Shown: in pieces, positions 54,020-64,000 of the stretch
How positions within the stretch are numbered: the stretch's first letter is position 1
How the letters are laid out: the number at the start of each line of letters is the position of its first letter
Assembly (NCBI GenBank): GCA_036245525.1
Contig: BTPG01000006.1
Coordinates: 73,586,227 to 73,650,226 of the forward strand
Length of the DNA stretch: 64,000 nt
Origin: Semisulcospira habei
Taxonomy: Eukaryota > Mollusca > Gastropoda > Semisulcospiridae
Direction of reading: 5' to 3'
Notes under the pieces: model-generated
What the model saw: only the letters and a program-made list of their open reading frames with translations
Database searches by the model: none
What the model was told of the DNA's origin: nothing
Position numbers and translations under genes: made by a program

Positions 54020-56221
54020 TTAAAGGTGACGCACTTTCAACATTTTTCTGTTTCTTTTCTGTGACTTCTGCACGAATGACCTGTTGCTCTCTTTCAGAGT
54101 GAAATGCAGCCGCACATTGATGAACAACTGCAGCAGAAAATGCTGGATGGCACACTTTCCCATGCGGCAAAAAAAAGTGTCATGTTTTTTCAACAGTGCT
54201 ACCAAGCGCATCTTTACTTTGTCCAAGTGCAAAATTTTTCCGATGTTGGCAACATAGGCTTCCTCGAACGCCTGCACCAGGTGTTGCAGTCTGGTGCTCG
54301 GAACTGTAAGCCCCCCTGTAATGCCTTGATACTGTTTGTTCATGATGAATGTTTCAGCCCGAGAACCAGTAGAGGCACCTGTGAGGAGACTGTTACATTC
54401 CTGACATAAGGGTTTTGCCTGCATCTTCTTTGCCATGTAGCCAGCAATATACATAAGTACGTTTTCTTGCATTTGGACGAGCCGTGGGTCTCGAGTCTCT
54501 GGCACTGGCAAAATCAGCTGCATCAACTGATATGTGTCACCATCATTTTCCATATGGTCCTGTGGCCAATCAGGGACGACACCATCTTCTGGTTCATCTT
54601 CCACTACTGACTGCGGTACTGATGTCAGCGCTGTCAGGGTGAGCAGCCACTTGTCACAGTCCTCAATGCAGTTGCTTGCATCACTCTGCACGAAGAAAGA
54701 GTCCACCATGACCTGGCGAAAATTGTTGCGAAACTGTTGTGGACTGGGGTTGTCACCATGCCCTCCTTTTGACCGAACAACTGAAAACAGATTTTCAACA
54801 CAGTCCTGGTTCAGACGGTCAGTTAAAAGAAATTTCACGCCATGGTCAGTATGAAGTTCTTTCCACAATGCCAGAAGTGTTCTAATGGCCATCTTCCACC
54901 CTGTCAGGCTTGGGAGTTGCGATACTGAGGAGAGGGACTGAACAGATTCCAGCCAACTTAGAGTCTTCAACAGGAACTCCTCATGTCCGGATGTTGGAGT
55001 CATGGCATGGGCCATTTTCTGTGTAGACCTGAGGTTGCCACTGTTGAAGGTATTGAACAGTTGATCGAATGTTTCGATGAACAGGGCTGTGTGAGCGGCG
55101 TCTGCGTCAAGTACATGCAGCTGTACAAGTGAAGAAATACCTGCTGCAACTGTGTACGAGAGGACCTGCGCAGCATACCGCACGCGAAGTGCAGCAAAAG
55201 GTGGCAGTTCAAGGTGCTTGCTGGTCAGTTTTGGGGCCATGCGAACAACATTTTGCTGGTCAAAGTTGTAGAATTGTTCAATATGCACCCACTTCACTTC
55301 TTGTCCATCAACAAGGAACCCACTCTTTTTGAATTTGTTCCTTGTGTTTTTCAAAAGATGGGGAGGATCATAAAGTACGTGTACTTTGTTCTCTTTGTGG
55401 AAGAAAAAAGGAGCCTGCTCTGTCACCCTGCAGAATTTTGTTAACATTTTTCGGTTATTGGAACCTTGGTCAGCAATCAACACTTTTACCTGCAGACCAC
55501 ACTCCTCTAGTCTATCAAGACATTCAATCAGCAGACCATGCAGAACCTTAGCGTCAACAGGTCCGCTGGAAAGGATATAACCAACATCCTGTTTCCAATT
55601 CATAACCAGTCCACGCACCATGAACACTGTAGCATGGTTGGCTACATACATGGACCGACCCGTACAACCAAAGTCTTCTAGGCCTTCCACATAGTCTTTT
55701 TCGACATTGTATGTCACAAACTCCTTTAAAGACATTTCGTCGAACACCAAAGCACAGAGTTCTGAATTAGTTGGCATTGAAGAAATCTTTTGCTGGAGTG
55801 CGTTCAGGACATTCTTGTTGAAGCCTGGAAATATCTGGACAGCTCGCATGTCTCCGAAGCGAAGAAACTGAAGGCAACAAGAACAGTTTCCTCAGTAGCC
55901 GATATGCTTTGGGACTGGCATGAAAAATGGACAAACCTAAACGGTTATCTTGCTCACTCCATCTGCGACCCATCTTCGGTTTGGTGACCTGGCGAAGCTG
56001 AGTGGTGACGAACTGCAGACATGGACCTTCGAGGAAGAGGGAGAGATCTTTTATCAACGCATCTCGTTTTTCTGCCAGGTCCTGCTTTTGGAGTTTTTTC
56101 TTTGGAGATTGTTGCTTGATTTTCTTCTGCAGTCTGTAGATTTTGTTTCTGGAAGCTTTTAGCTCCCTCTTCAGCTTTCTCTTTCTTGGCGAAATGCCTG
56201 AGGTACTGGGCACTTGCTTTT
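54020..56221 (-). CDS. THAP9/P-element-type transposase, exon 4 (catalytic), one frameshift
   Basis: Begins after TGTCTGTGCAG, completing the split codon from exon 3, with VPSTSGISPRKRKLKRELKA and a lysine-rich coiled-coil-like stretch, then SPKAYRLLRKLFLLPSVSSL. Near 55850-55858 the frame shifts by one base; from 55849 a 609-codon frame runs to TAA at 54020. It holds VFDEMSLKEF (first catalytic D at about 55740), VKVLIADQGSNNRKM (second D), YDPPHLLKNTRNKF, and LNQDCVENLFSVVRSKGG (catalytic E), the D-D-E RNase H-like set of P-element transposases with the usual insertion between D2 and E. The C-terminus has MYIAGYMAKKM with a C-x2-C pair. Total about 890 codons, close to human THAP9 length. 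The frameshift could be inactivating or a sequence error. Confidence 0.85.
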
Positions 56222-56597
56222 CTGCACAGACACAAAATAATAATACTAATTATACTGTTCACAACAAAATACAGTTTAATTCAGTTGACTGTAGACTATG
56301 GAGGCAAGTGGTGTGGCTAATCGGTTGTACAGTAACTCTTTACAATTCGCCAAGTTTGAAATGTTTGACCAGTGCAAGTCAAAATCTCCAGTGTGTTTAG
56401 AATGACACTAGCTGTTGCACTCAGCCTTTCCGCATGTCAGCCCTGTACTGTTTTCCTATGATCATGCCAGTGCCCTCTGAATTGGTACATTATAATATAC
56501 AACCACGCCCAGCCTTCTGCTAGTTGTTCAGTTTCTAAAGGGAGGTGGGGGTGGGGGTTTACTTCTGAAGAGCTAATATTTAATATGTATATTATAC

Positions 56598-56675
56598 CTG
56601 GTGGTGGTATGGCGTCTAGTTCCACATCCACGTGCTGTGCAAAGTCAGTGTCCGATGACAAAGAAGCCTGCAGTC
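56598..56675 (-). CDS. THAP9-like transposase, exon 3
   Basis: 78 nt from TTATGTTTCAG to GTATAATA, phase 1-1: LQASLSSDTDFAQHVDVELD, AIPPP. It is a short acidic linker between the THAP domain and the coiled-coil region. Both splice sites fit and it joins exons 2 and 4 in frame (GG-A then G-AA codons). Confidence 0.7.
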
Positions 56676-56982
56676 CTGAAACATAATGCCAGACATGGTA
56701 AAGAATTGCATCTTAAGGCTGTAAAACAAATACAATCATAATTTACAGGCTCTTTATACAATTACTTGATAGATGAAATAAATGATAGCTTACAATGCTA
56801 CATCCATTATGCATAGTAAACCACTTGTGCGCATGCTGGTTGACTAATGCTTACTGACAGTCGCGTTTTGTAAGCCATTATTAAATTATGTAATGAATAG
56901 CCCACTAATGACGAAACAAAAGCCTACATATGACATGAACACAATGGACATACATTGGGGTTTGCCCTAATTTTATTTTTAC

Positions 56983-57269
56983 CTGTTCCTGAAGACTTTC
57001 TCTTCATCTCAGGTGGACAGCGCAGTACATCATCTTGTACTCTCTGTTTGGGCGGCTTTCGAAGAGTGGATACTCGAGGGGGTGGATTCGGAAGATTCTT
57101 GAATACAGATGGTACTGCATTCCAGGCCAGCTTGCTGGTTTTGTCTGGATATAAGAACTGGCTCTTTTCGAAGTGGACACTGCAGAGTTGTACACCTGAC
57201 GCGTAGAGCTCCGCTGCTGTCTTCCCAAGCAAGTCTTCCCTCCTTGTTCTTTGAACCCATTCTTTGCAC
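56983..57269 (-). CDS. THAP9-like transposase, exon 2 (second half of THAP domain)
   Basis: 287 nt from GGTGTACAG to GTAAAAAT. After the split Arg codon it reads CKEWVQRTRREDLLGKTAAE, LCSVHFEKSQF, and AVPSVF: the C-x2-H zinc ligands and the AVPT/S-F box that close a THAP zinc finger. A basic tail (KPPKQRV, KRKSSGTG) follows. Good agreement with THAP family layout. Confidence 0.85.
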
Positions 57270-57720
57270 CTGTACACCATACAAAAGAGTTATGTGAATT
57301 CAGTTTTTATGGCACAACAGAAAATGTCTGCATGTAAAAAAGACATTGTCACTTAGTTTTAAGCAAACATCAGTGATCACCCACTCACAGTAACACAATT
57401 ACATATACACTAGACCCAATCTGACACTGAATATAAACGTGCTGTCACAATCGCAGGTATTGCCATGGGCATGATTGTCTCTCATCTTCATTTGCGAGTG
57501 TACTGTTCAATTTTGCTAACTTGCCTTTGATCCCATATAATTCAGAATCATGCATTGATAAGTTACTGGTTGTATTAACGAGAGCGTTTTGCGATAAAGA
57601 CATTGGCAGATAAACTTCTTAGCTAACAGTGTAAACAACGTGATAGACAGATGGTGTATGCCTTATCCGAATTTTAAGCTATAAATGATTCGAATATTTG
57701 AAAAATTGGCGATCACTTAC

Positions 57721-57839
57721 CTCTTTTCATCCTTAGAAAATCTGAAGAAAGATTTTCCTTTGCAACTTTCTTTCCATCGAGCATTTGAGCATCCAATTGC
57801 ACCGCATGCATCGCCTCCACCTCTCCGGCGCGTCGCCAT
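57721..57839 (-). CDS. THAP9-like transposase, exon 1 (start and first half of THAP domain)
   Basis: ATG at 57839-57837 (MATRRRGGGDACGAIGC); the first two zinc ligands are in C-GAIG-C, then SNARWKESCKGKSFFRFSKD. Donor AG|GTAAGTG at 57720. An upstream in-frame ATG (57848, MKN) is possible, but starting at MATRR places the THAP domain at the N-terminus as usual. Exon 1 to exon 2 splicing completes K-R-C-K. Confidence 0.85.
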
Positions 57840-58006
57840 GTTTTTCATGGCAGTAACAGGGGAAGTAACTCGGGTGCTGGCCTCGCGAAAACAAGCCAGC
57901 TGGAGTATCTTACTATATAGGATCTTTGGTGCAACGAAGCCGTTGTTCGCGTCACATTCACACGCGCCGCCCACGCAAGCACCCAAAAGCAGATAATGTC
58001 CCTTAC

Positions 58007-58030
58007 CACATGGCATGCCTACAGCTGGAA
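58007..58030 (-). CDS. Possible 24-nt microexon of a - strand cysteine-rich gene
   Basis: GACGTGCAG, 24 nt, GTAAGG; phase 1-1, reading PAVGMPCG. The C-G ending matches module exons and the upstream exon at 58628-58762. It is very short and could be chance. Confidence 0.3.
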
Positions 58031-58062
58031 CTGCACGTCAAAACATGGTGTTGGTGAAACCA

Positions 58063-58135
58063 ACGTCTTCGGGGCCCACGACGGCCCCAGTGGGCCCGCT
58101 GCGGCCGTTGTGGGCCCGAGGATCTTTGCTTACTG
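58063..58135. repeat. D-family palindrome, second good copy
   Basis: CGTCTTCGGGGCCCACGACG and CGTTGTGGGCCCGAGGATC flank CCAGTGGGCCCGCTG; right end CTTTGCTTACTG. Confidence 0.75.
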
Positions 58136-58356
58136 AGCATGTCAATATAATTATTGTACTGGATACAGTATATTTTATATCTTTTTGTGTTGTTTGTTTG
58201 TTTTTTAAAGTACAAAGAAGCTAGCGTTTTGTAGTATATTTCGATCAGCAAAGGTGTGCATGTGTCGTGTTTTACGTCTGAAACTCATGTACATCAAAGA
58301 GGACATAATCGTGTTCTTGCTTACTTTGTTTGGTTGCTTCGTTTTTTTAATATATA

Positions 58357-58357
<1 letters not shown>

Positions 58358-58421
<64 letters not shown>
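58358..58421. repeat. (ATT)n microsatellite
   Basis: About 21 ATT repeats. 58140-58620 is otherwise AT-rich with no gene seen. Confidence 0.95.
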
Positions 58422-58422
<1 letters not shown>

Positions 58423-58627
58423 TCAGTGGTTTGTCTCTCGTTCAGTTTTGTTTGATTTTGACATTTGTATTGCGGGTTTTATCATTAAACTTCAGTATCT
58501 TTCCTTTCTGAGGTTGGTTATTTAGTTGGTTCTTTGGGTGACTGGCTCGTCGTTCGTTTGTTCGTTTGTTTTGTCCGCTCGGCTTTTTTCCCCATCGTTG
58601 GAAAGGGAAAGGAGAAATCTGACTTAC

Positions 58628-58762
58628 CACATGCGGTCCCTTTCTTGACGTGGCTGGGGTTACACTTGCAGAGGCTGGACTGGCAGGACGCGTTGGGGTC
58701 GGTACCGACGAGGGAGGTGGTCTTGCACGCTGCGTCCAGGTCGCCATCAGCCGCTCTCGCCC
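58628..58762 (-). CDS. Cysteine-rich module exon, - strand
   Basis: 135 nt with donor GTAAGTC. The acceptor is taken as GATGTACCAG to give phase 1-1: ARAADGDLDAACKTTSLVGT, NASCQSSLCKCNPSHVKKGT, ACG. Five cysteines including C-K-C; length and phase equal those of the + strand modules. It lies upstream of the signal-peptide exon at 52933, so it belongs to another copy of the family or to an alternative start. Confidence 0.7.
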
Positions 58763-58912
58763 CTGGTACATCACTGAGTCGACAGAAAACAGTTTTAACC
58801 CCTTTGTATTTACTCTTACTGACGATGCCGTTCGGCGGAAAAGACGCGTGGAACTAGGCTGCTTTTTTTGCTGAACGGGATCGGCTGTAGCAGTTAAGAG
58901 GTTTTAACCTGA

Positions 58913-58948
58913 GAAGCAAAACGTCTTCGGGCCCACGACGGCCGCAAA
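58913..58948. repeat. D-family half element
   Basis: GAAGCAAAACGTCTTCGGGC then CCACGACGGCCGCAAAG: only the left arm. Confidence 0.6.
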
Positions 58949-58959
58949 GAAATGTAAAT

Positions 58960-59827
58960 GGAGAGTGTGCTGCTCCTATTTTGCATAAGGTCGGTTACGA
59001 ACGGAGAGATTAAAAGTTTGGAAAATAATGTGATGCAAATTTATCGACTGATCTTGTTTCTGAATAACGTGAATCCTGCCTAAATTGATCCAACACCGTC
59101 ATCAGTCTGTAGTAATGTTGATAATTCACGAGACGCTCATTCAAAACCCAGTCTGGCAATACTTTGGAAAACTAATGATCTTTCCATGTCCATGAGTAGT
59201 TATTAAATTATGAATAAATACAATATGATTTCATGGCCAAAGACAAAGAATCAATTATTAAAATTTGTTACGTGGTAGTCGTGGTCGTAGTATGATGCAA
59301 TCACACCAGACACACTCGCGTAGGTTTTTTTGTCGAAAAACCTCACTCAGTTGCAACTCGTCACACGGGGCACAAAGTTGTAGACCACACTGGAGTAACA
59401 GTTCCAACATTACTTTATTCTCACGATACAATATCAGCACAATGCATCCACACTTTGATGCACTATCTCTCATAAATGCATCCACACTTTAATACACTGT
59501 CTCATACAATGCATGCACCCACTCTCTTTTATACTATCACAAATTTCCAAAATCATCCCGCAAATTACACAACTCAACCAATCAGAAAACAAAACGTACC
59601 CAAAATCATTAATATTCATTAAAAAGAAGTCTCTAGATTTTTCTACAATCTACCACTAAAACCTTTGTGCATTATGTAAACGTCATAAAATGTAACCAAC
59701 ATTGTGTACTACAAAACTGTAACGTCATGTTTGAGGTCACACTAGAACAATCGCGCATTTTTCATAAACTTCCAGCTTAATCTAGGTCGGACTTCGCTAC
59801 AAGTTAGCGAAATGTGCAACATTCTAG

Positions 59828-59896
<69 letters not shown>

Positions 59897-60770
59897 TCAA
59901 TCGCAATTCTCCATCATACCAAAAAAGGTACGTGATTCTAATCTAAAATAACTCAACTGAACATCGGATCTTTTCCTGTGATCAACACACACATGCTCTA
60001 AAAATAATAACACACCCACAAACATAACAAAATTCAACTAATCTGCCACGCAGAGCACCAGCAAAACTAAAGTGAAGCTCGTTAGTTTCATGGCTGGTGG
60101 TTGGTCCGCAACTGGGTGGTTCTCATTTATGTACGACAGTAGTAACTCTGCCCAGACCGCTGCCAGTGTTGTGACCCGTCGCCATGTCGGCGCGTTTTAT
60201 ATATCATTTTGCTTTCATCCCTATGTCTCACGACCAATCCTTTTAGCGCAAACCGTACCATGTGACCTCGCTACAAAAACCCTTGTAGCGACTAATGGCG
60301 GACATTTTTGGTTTTCGAGTACCAGCTTTGTTGGACAAAGAAAGAAAAACAGGTGCCAAACAAAAAAGAAACTTAGCATTGTTCGAAACAATACGCACTC
60401 TACAGTGGTTTTGTTTGGGTGACAGCATCCTATTTTCAACAATATTTTCCGTCGAAACGCTCGAGACTAAATAAAACAGGCCTACCCCGGATCGAGAATG
60501 GCGCACGATCGTCTCTGCAATGCCGAGTATTAAATTCTGCACTTTTATTACTCTGACAATATGTAAACATTTAACAATGCGGCTCGAAAAGCGCTTTCCA
60601 AAACTGAAATCGACACTCTGCAAACAAGAGCGGTGTTTGCGCATGATCGTGACCCCTTGCAACTGCAGGGATTAGCTGAGGACATGCATTTGCGTCAACT
60701 GTAGGAAATGCCACATACGTTTGAAGTTTGATGAACTTGTCTAATTTTACGAAATTAGAGGAGGAATGAA
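58960..60770. other. Non-coding, unclassified repeat-like sequence
   Basis: 59290-59540 has imperfect short direct repeats (AATGCATCCACACTTT) and 59760-60310 contains paired CGCTACAAG/CTTGTAGCG motifs. It may be an old mobile element; no ORF with recognisable protein. The family cannot be named. Confidence 0.35.
59829..59894. repeat. (CA)n microsatellite
   Basis: About 33 CA dinucleotides. Confidence 0.95.
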
Positions 60771-60775
60771 AATAA

Positions 60776-60951
60776 ATACGTTATTGGTAGGAGTAATTTA
60801 CTGCACGGATACTTATAAGCCGTGGGGTGGGGGGGGGGGGGTTAAAAGAAACAACTGTACGCTGAAGGCCTTCGGCCTTACAGTGGTTTCGTTTACCTCC
60901 CTCAGGCAAACAAGTGTCCGTGTAGCAAAACGCCTGCCACCAATAACTTAC
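60776..60951. repeat. Long imperfect palindrome (~85-bp arms)
   Basis: The outer arms TTATTGGTAGGAGTAATTTA and its mirror near 60925-60948 (ACGCCTGCCACCAATAA), and the inner arms GAAACAACTGTACGCTGAAG / CTTACAGTGGTTTCG, meet at GGCCTTCGGCC. A poly(G) run (about 60825-60840) unbalances the left arm. Confidence 0.75.
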
Positions 60952-61279
60952 AATATCTGCCAAGAGGTATCTTTCCTTGCTCGTGATTGGTCGACTGCTG
61001 ATTGCTTTTCAGTTTATTCTAGGCCGCGCTGTAAACATACACGCACTAAATGAGCGCTTTTGGCGTTCCCCAGCTGTCGCAGGACCGATAACTCTCCGAT
61101 AGGTGGCGTTCCACCAAGAGGCCTAAAGTCACCATCTTGTTTTAACTTCTATATTACTACTAGTACTACTACAGTCGAGTTTACTTATTATAATTTCACT
61201 ATCATCGCAAAGAACCGCCTTGTTTCGAACGATGGCTAGTGCGTATGGAAGTATGTCTCTCAATGCGTTGGTTTCTTTC

Positions 61280-61288
61280 TTTTTTTTT

Positions 61289-61340
<52 letters not shown>

Positions 61341-61358
61341 GGGGGGGGGGGGGGGGGA
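61280..61358. repeat. Poly(T) followed by poly(G)
   Basis: About 60 T with two C interruptions, then about 18 G. Same arrangement as at 43460-43554. Confidence 0.95.
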
Positions 61359-61471
61359 GATGCAATATATTACTAAACTAGAGATCAACAAGAATATTCC
61401 GGTTCGTCAGTGATTTACATGTATCGGCAGATCTATCGTTTTTTCTTCACTTAGTTTTAATGCTTTGGGCG

Positions 61472-61709
61472 GCGGGTAGTTCTTTTCCTCGAAAACCAAC
61501 GAAAACCCCCAAAAAGTAAAAGAAAAAAACAACAACAAACAACCGAAATTTTCCTCGAAAAATCAACGAAAAAAACACAAACACTAACGAAATCCAACTA
61601 AAATCCCCGAAGAGACAAAAACAACCGAAATCGTCTTTTTCTCGTGGGGTGTTTCGTTAGTTTTTGTTGCTTTCCGGGGTGTTTTCGAGGAAAAGAAGTA
61701 CCGTGGGCG
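61472..61709. repeat. Palindrome with ~35-bp outer arms
   Basis: GTAGTTCTTTTCCTCGAAAA on the left and TTTTCGAGGAAAAGAAGTAC on the right; inner AACGAAA/TTTCGTT-rich segments also pair. The interior is A-rich with CAACAACAAACAACC. Confidence 0.75.
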
Positions 61710-61948
61710 ATTGACCGCATGCATTTTGCTTAATTATGTATTTTCCATCACATATAATAGACTGTAGCGGACACAAGCTGCAGTACTATATAACTTGTGA
61801 GCAGAGACTGCATTTGAAGTAAATGATGAAAGCCCTTAATCAAATTACAATTAGTCAGCCTGCAATTAGTACTAATATTTTAATAGCACTGGTTTTGGAT
61901 TATATTATAATTTGATATAATAATAATTTAATATTATTAATATTATAA

Positions 61949-62069
61949 TAATTTAACCCAAGAAATAAATCTTTCTCAAAACATTGTCCATAATTGTAAA
62001 ATATATTATTAATATATTTTACAATTATCGACATTGTTTTGAGAAAGATTTTTTTTTGTGGTTAAATTA
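61949..62069. mobile_element. 121-bp near-perfect palindromic MITE, TA-flanked
   Basis: TA then ATTTAACC and mirror GGTTAAAT then TA. Arms of about 57 bp carry ATCTTTCTCAAAACATTGTC and GACATTGTTTTGAGAAAGAT around ATATTATTAATATAT. TA duplications suggest the Tc1/mariner group, but no transposase is present to confirm it. Confidence 0.75.
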
Positions 62070-62393
62070 TAGTAATCACTAATGGTTATGCCACCGTGCA
62101 AGTCCATTGAGTCGTACAGGCCCCCCAACTCCTGCCCCCTCTGTGTTTAGTTTATATTAATTCAGCCATGCTTAATATTGATGTGGGGTTTTTTTTGTTT
62201 TCAGATTTGTTTTCAGCACAAATGTGTTCTCCTAAACTGTTATTAATAAATTTAATAAGGGTATTAAAACGATCTTTATTATAAATTCATTCAAAAGTTT
62301 AAACCTATGAACACTGACACCTTCTCAAACAGACACTAATGAGACACAGCAGCACACAACAGATGGTACACAACAAGCACAAACTATCGGAGC

Positions 62394-62493
62394 CTCGAAC
62401 AGCAATTATCCATCTTTTTCGCAGCGCTTGATCTTTAGGAAAAGCAAAACCACCTACATTGCTGCACTGAAAAACGCAGCATTTGTTCACCAT
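62394..62493 (-). pseudogene. THAP-domain first exon
   Basis: ATG at 62493-62491: MVNKCCVFQCSNVGGFAFPK, DQALRKRWIIAVR. C-x3-C, the aromatic/PKD core and the RKRW-x4-R helix match the first half of a THAP zinc finger. No convincing donor follows and the C-x2-H half is not found nearby, so it is a truncated or decayed gene. It differs in sequence from the THAP domain at 57721-57839. Confidence 0.65.
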
Positions 62494-62889
62494 TGCCACG
62501 ATTGTGCAAAGCAGTTTCTTAGATATGCAGACTGGAAACTTGGTATGGATAACGAGAAACAGAAAGTAGCGGATATCCTCTTGGTGGAACGCCACCTATC
62601 AAAAATTCAAGGGAGATAATTATTGAAAATAACCGCTCATTCAGACAGTTACCACGACTGCTTTCTGAATTTCAGAGAAGTCTGGAGGGAGTTGTCGCCA
62701 GCCCAGATTACAACTATGTGTCGGATTAAACGCACTTCAAGCGAAATAGTGCTTAGACGACATAAGAGTGGAGTGAGATATAAGTTTATTTTCTTTGACT
62801 GATGCCTGGTTGGTGGACAATGTGAAGTTGACCGAGAATTTCGCCGACCAAATATGACATGATAACCCACGAGAACGTAATTGGTTTTT

Positions 62890-63015
62890 ATCTTCTGTCT
62901 CTTGCTACTTGCTACTTACTTTTTTTCCTGGGGGATGGGGGTGGGGGGAGGAATAAGACGGCTTTTACCCCATAACATCCAAAAGCTAAAGTTTTGGTGT
63001 TTTGTTTTTTGTAAT
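62890..63015. other. G-rich tract and AT-rich sequence, no gene seen
   Basis: A GGGGGATGGGGGTGGGGGG tract at 62930-62950, then AT-rich flank of the next hairpin element. Confidence 0.5.
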
Positions 63016-63135
63016 TTGCTTATTGTCCTATGAATTACAAATTAGGAGAAAGATTAAATATTTTAGTTCAAGGGTGGTGCCAGAATAGCTGAGGCACCAC
63101 CCTTGAACTGTTATAGACAAATTAATTTCTTGCAA
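63015..63135. mobile_element. Family A hairpin element, CCTTTT subfamily, right end lost
   Basis: The flank TTGCTTATTGTCCTATGAAT matches the element at 50688. Hairpin TTAGTTCAAGGGTGGTGCCA / AGGCACCACCCTTGAACTG with a short loop (63060-63115). The right end is cut by the LINE fragment at about 63141. Confidence 0.7.
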
Positions 63136-63140
63136 TACTG

Positions 63141-63800
63141 TATCTGGTTGTCGGCCAAAAACTGGAAACAGTTAAGAAATTCAAATACTTAGGAGCCATT
63201 GTGACAGATGAGGGATCAAAACCAGAAATACTGTCCAGGATTGCGCAGACAACAACAGCACTGACAAGATTGAAGACCATATGGAAGGACAGAAACATCA
63301 CACTCTGCTCCAAGATCAGACTGATGCGCTCCTTAGTCATCTCAGTGTTCTTGTATGCCTGCGAGTCATGGACCCTCACAGCAGACCTTGAAAGGAAGAT
63401 ACAAGCCACTGAAATGAGATGTTTTCGAAGGCTGCTTGGCATCTCATACAGAGATCACATCACGAACGAGGAAGTGGGAAGCAGAATCAGGCAAGCCATC
63501 GGGCCCTATGAAGACCTATTAGCCATTGTGAAAAAAACGCAAACTGAAGTGGTATGGGCATGTCACGCGTTCAGCAGGGCTTGCCAAACCAATCCTGCAA
63601 GGCACTGTGCAAGAAGGACGAAGGAGAGGAAGACCCAGGAAAAGATGGGAGGACAATATCTCAGAGTGGACAGGACTGAAGCTGGGCGATACGCTGAGAA
63701 TGGCAGAGAACAGACAGGAATGGAGGGAGCTGGTTGCAACGTCATCAGTGGTGCCCCAACGGTCGGCAAGACTACGGGATATAGATAGATAGATAGATCA
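63141..63800 (+). mobile_element. 5'-truncated LINE 3' end (RTE-like), (GATA)n tail
   Basis: KKFKYLGAIV-type start, then TTALTRLKTIWKDRNITLCS, FLYACESWTL, CFRRLLGISYRDHITNEEVG, and after one extra A near 63535 a shifted frame RKLKWYGHVTRS, GRRRGRPRKRWEDNISEWTG to 63792. The tail is (GATA)n at 63779-63799. It resembles the fragment at 38166 in protein but has a different tail. Confidence 0.85.
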
Positions 63801-64000
63801 GGATGAAAATGGTGAGAGGTGACGCGGACTGGCCATTTTATAAGCTGCAAGTGTGTGCGGCAAGAAGTATAGATCTCTTTACGAAGGCATGTAATGTTTA
63901 GGTAAGGAAGAAATATATACATATTCATGTTATAATAACACAAAGCACCACATATAATTCTTTTCATCAAGAAAAGGACAAACACATGAGGTCATGTATT
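63801..64000. other. Right flank, nothing recognised
   Basis: AT-rich sequence after the LINE tail; no gene or repeat identified. Confidence 0.4.

Larger units (their letters stand above)
61098..62600. mobile_element. Region bracketed by 24-bp perfect inverted repeats with a THAP exon inside
   Basis: 61098-61121 and 62577-62600 are exact reverse complements; the arm contains GGTGGCGTTCCACC. Between them lie a THAP-domain exon on the - strand close to the right repeat, a poly(T)-poly(G) tract and two palindromes. THAP N-termini are typical of P-element transposases, so a deleted P-like element is the simplest reading. No matching target duplication outside the repeats was found. Confidence 0.55.

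Noticed and set aside
54104..54409. + strand open frames inside the transposase exon (54104-54409, 54534-54854, 55214-55444)
   Set aside because: Antisense shadows of the 609-codon - strand frame, which has the motifs.
59266..59830. Possible LTR-like segment starting TGTTACG
   Set aside because: No matching second copy, primer-binding site or protein domain seen; left as unclassified.
60243..60662. 139-codon - strand ORF
   Set aside because: No recognisable motif, composition similar to surrounding AT-rich non-coding sequence, no splice or start context to support it.

Overview
The window is eukaryotic and most likely from a gastropod mollusc (a lophotrochozoan at least). Genes are split by introns with GT/AG junctions. 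Dinucleotide repeats are long. Non-LTR retrotransposons of several clades are dense, and one has a terminal (TAAC)n tail of a kind I associate with mollusc genomes. There is no bacterial gene organisation. The species call is inference; intron structure and repeats are read directly.

Layout. 1-6023: nested retrotransposons, namely an I/Nimb-like LINE with RNase H carrying a TTAA-flanked hairpin element in its 3' UTR, apparently itself inserted in an RTE-like LINE. 6024-37515: a tandem array of diverged repeat units (unit 0 tail 6024-6474, unit 1 6475-13682, unit 2 17847-23131, unit 3 26171-37004, unit 4 from 37005). Full units carry four exon types (alpha 138 nt, beta 144 nt, gamma 147 nt, delta 81 nt) of a cysteine-rich EGF-like modular gene on the + strand. 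L2/CR1-like and RTE-like LINEs separate or interrupt the units. 37515-43050: the 3' part of the same gene, with three further cysteine exons and a last exon coding a short hydrophobic tail (GPI-type or membrane anchor), then poly(A) signals. All internal exons are phase 1-1, so duplication or loss never breaks the frame.

43050-53600 is packed with small hairpin elements, many ending exactly in TTAA, and holds exons of a related cysteine-rich gene on the - strand (signal-peptide exon at 52816-52933, a module exon at 49458-49586, a damaged exon near 51921) plus a PIF/Harbinger-like MITE with a MADF remnant. 54020-57839 (-) is a four-exon THAP9/P-element-type transposase gene, about 890 codons, with one frameshift. 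58628-58762 (-) is another cysteine-rich exon. 61098-62600 is bracketed by 24-bp perfect inverted repeats and contains a second THAP-domain exon. The right end holds a truncated LINE 3' end.

The most unusual signal is the hairpin population. At least a dozen TTAA-bounded elements contain long internal palindromes whose two arms change together from copy to copy (compensatory substitutions), and neighbouring elements share a single TTAA. Paralogous tandem units act as natural empty-site controls for several insertions and deletions.
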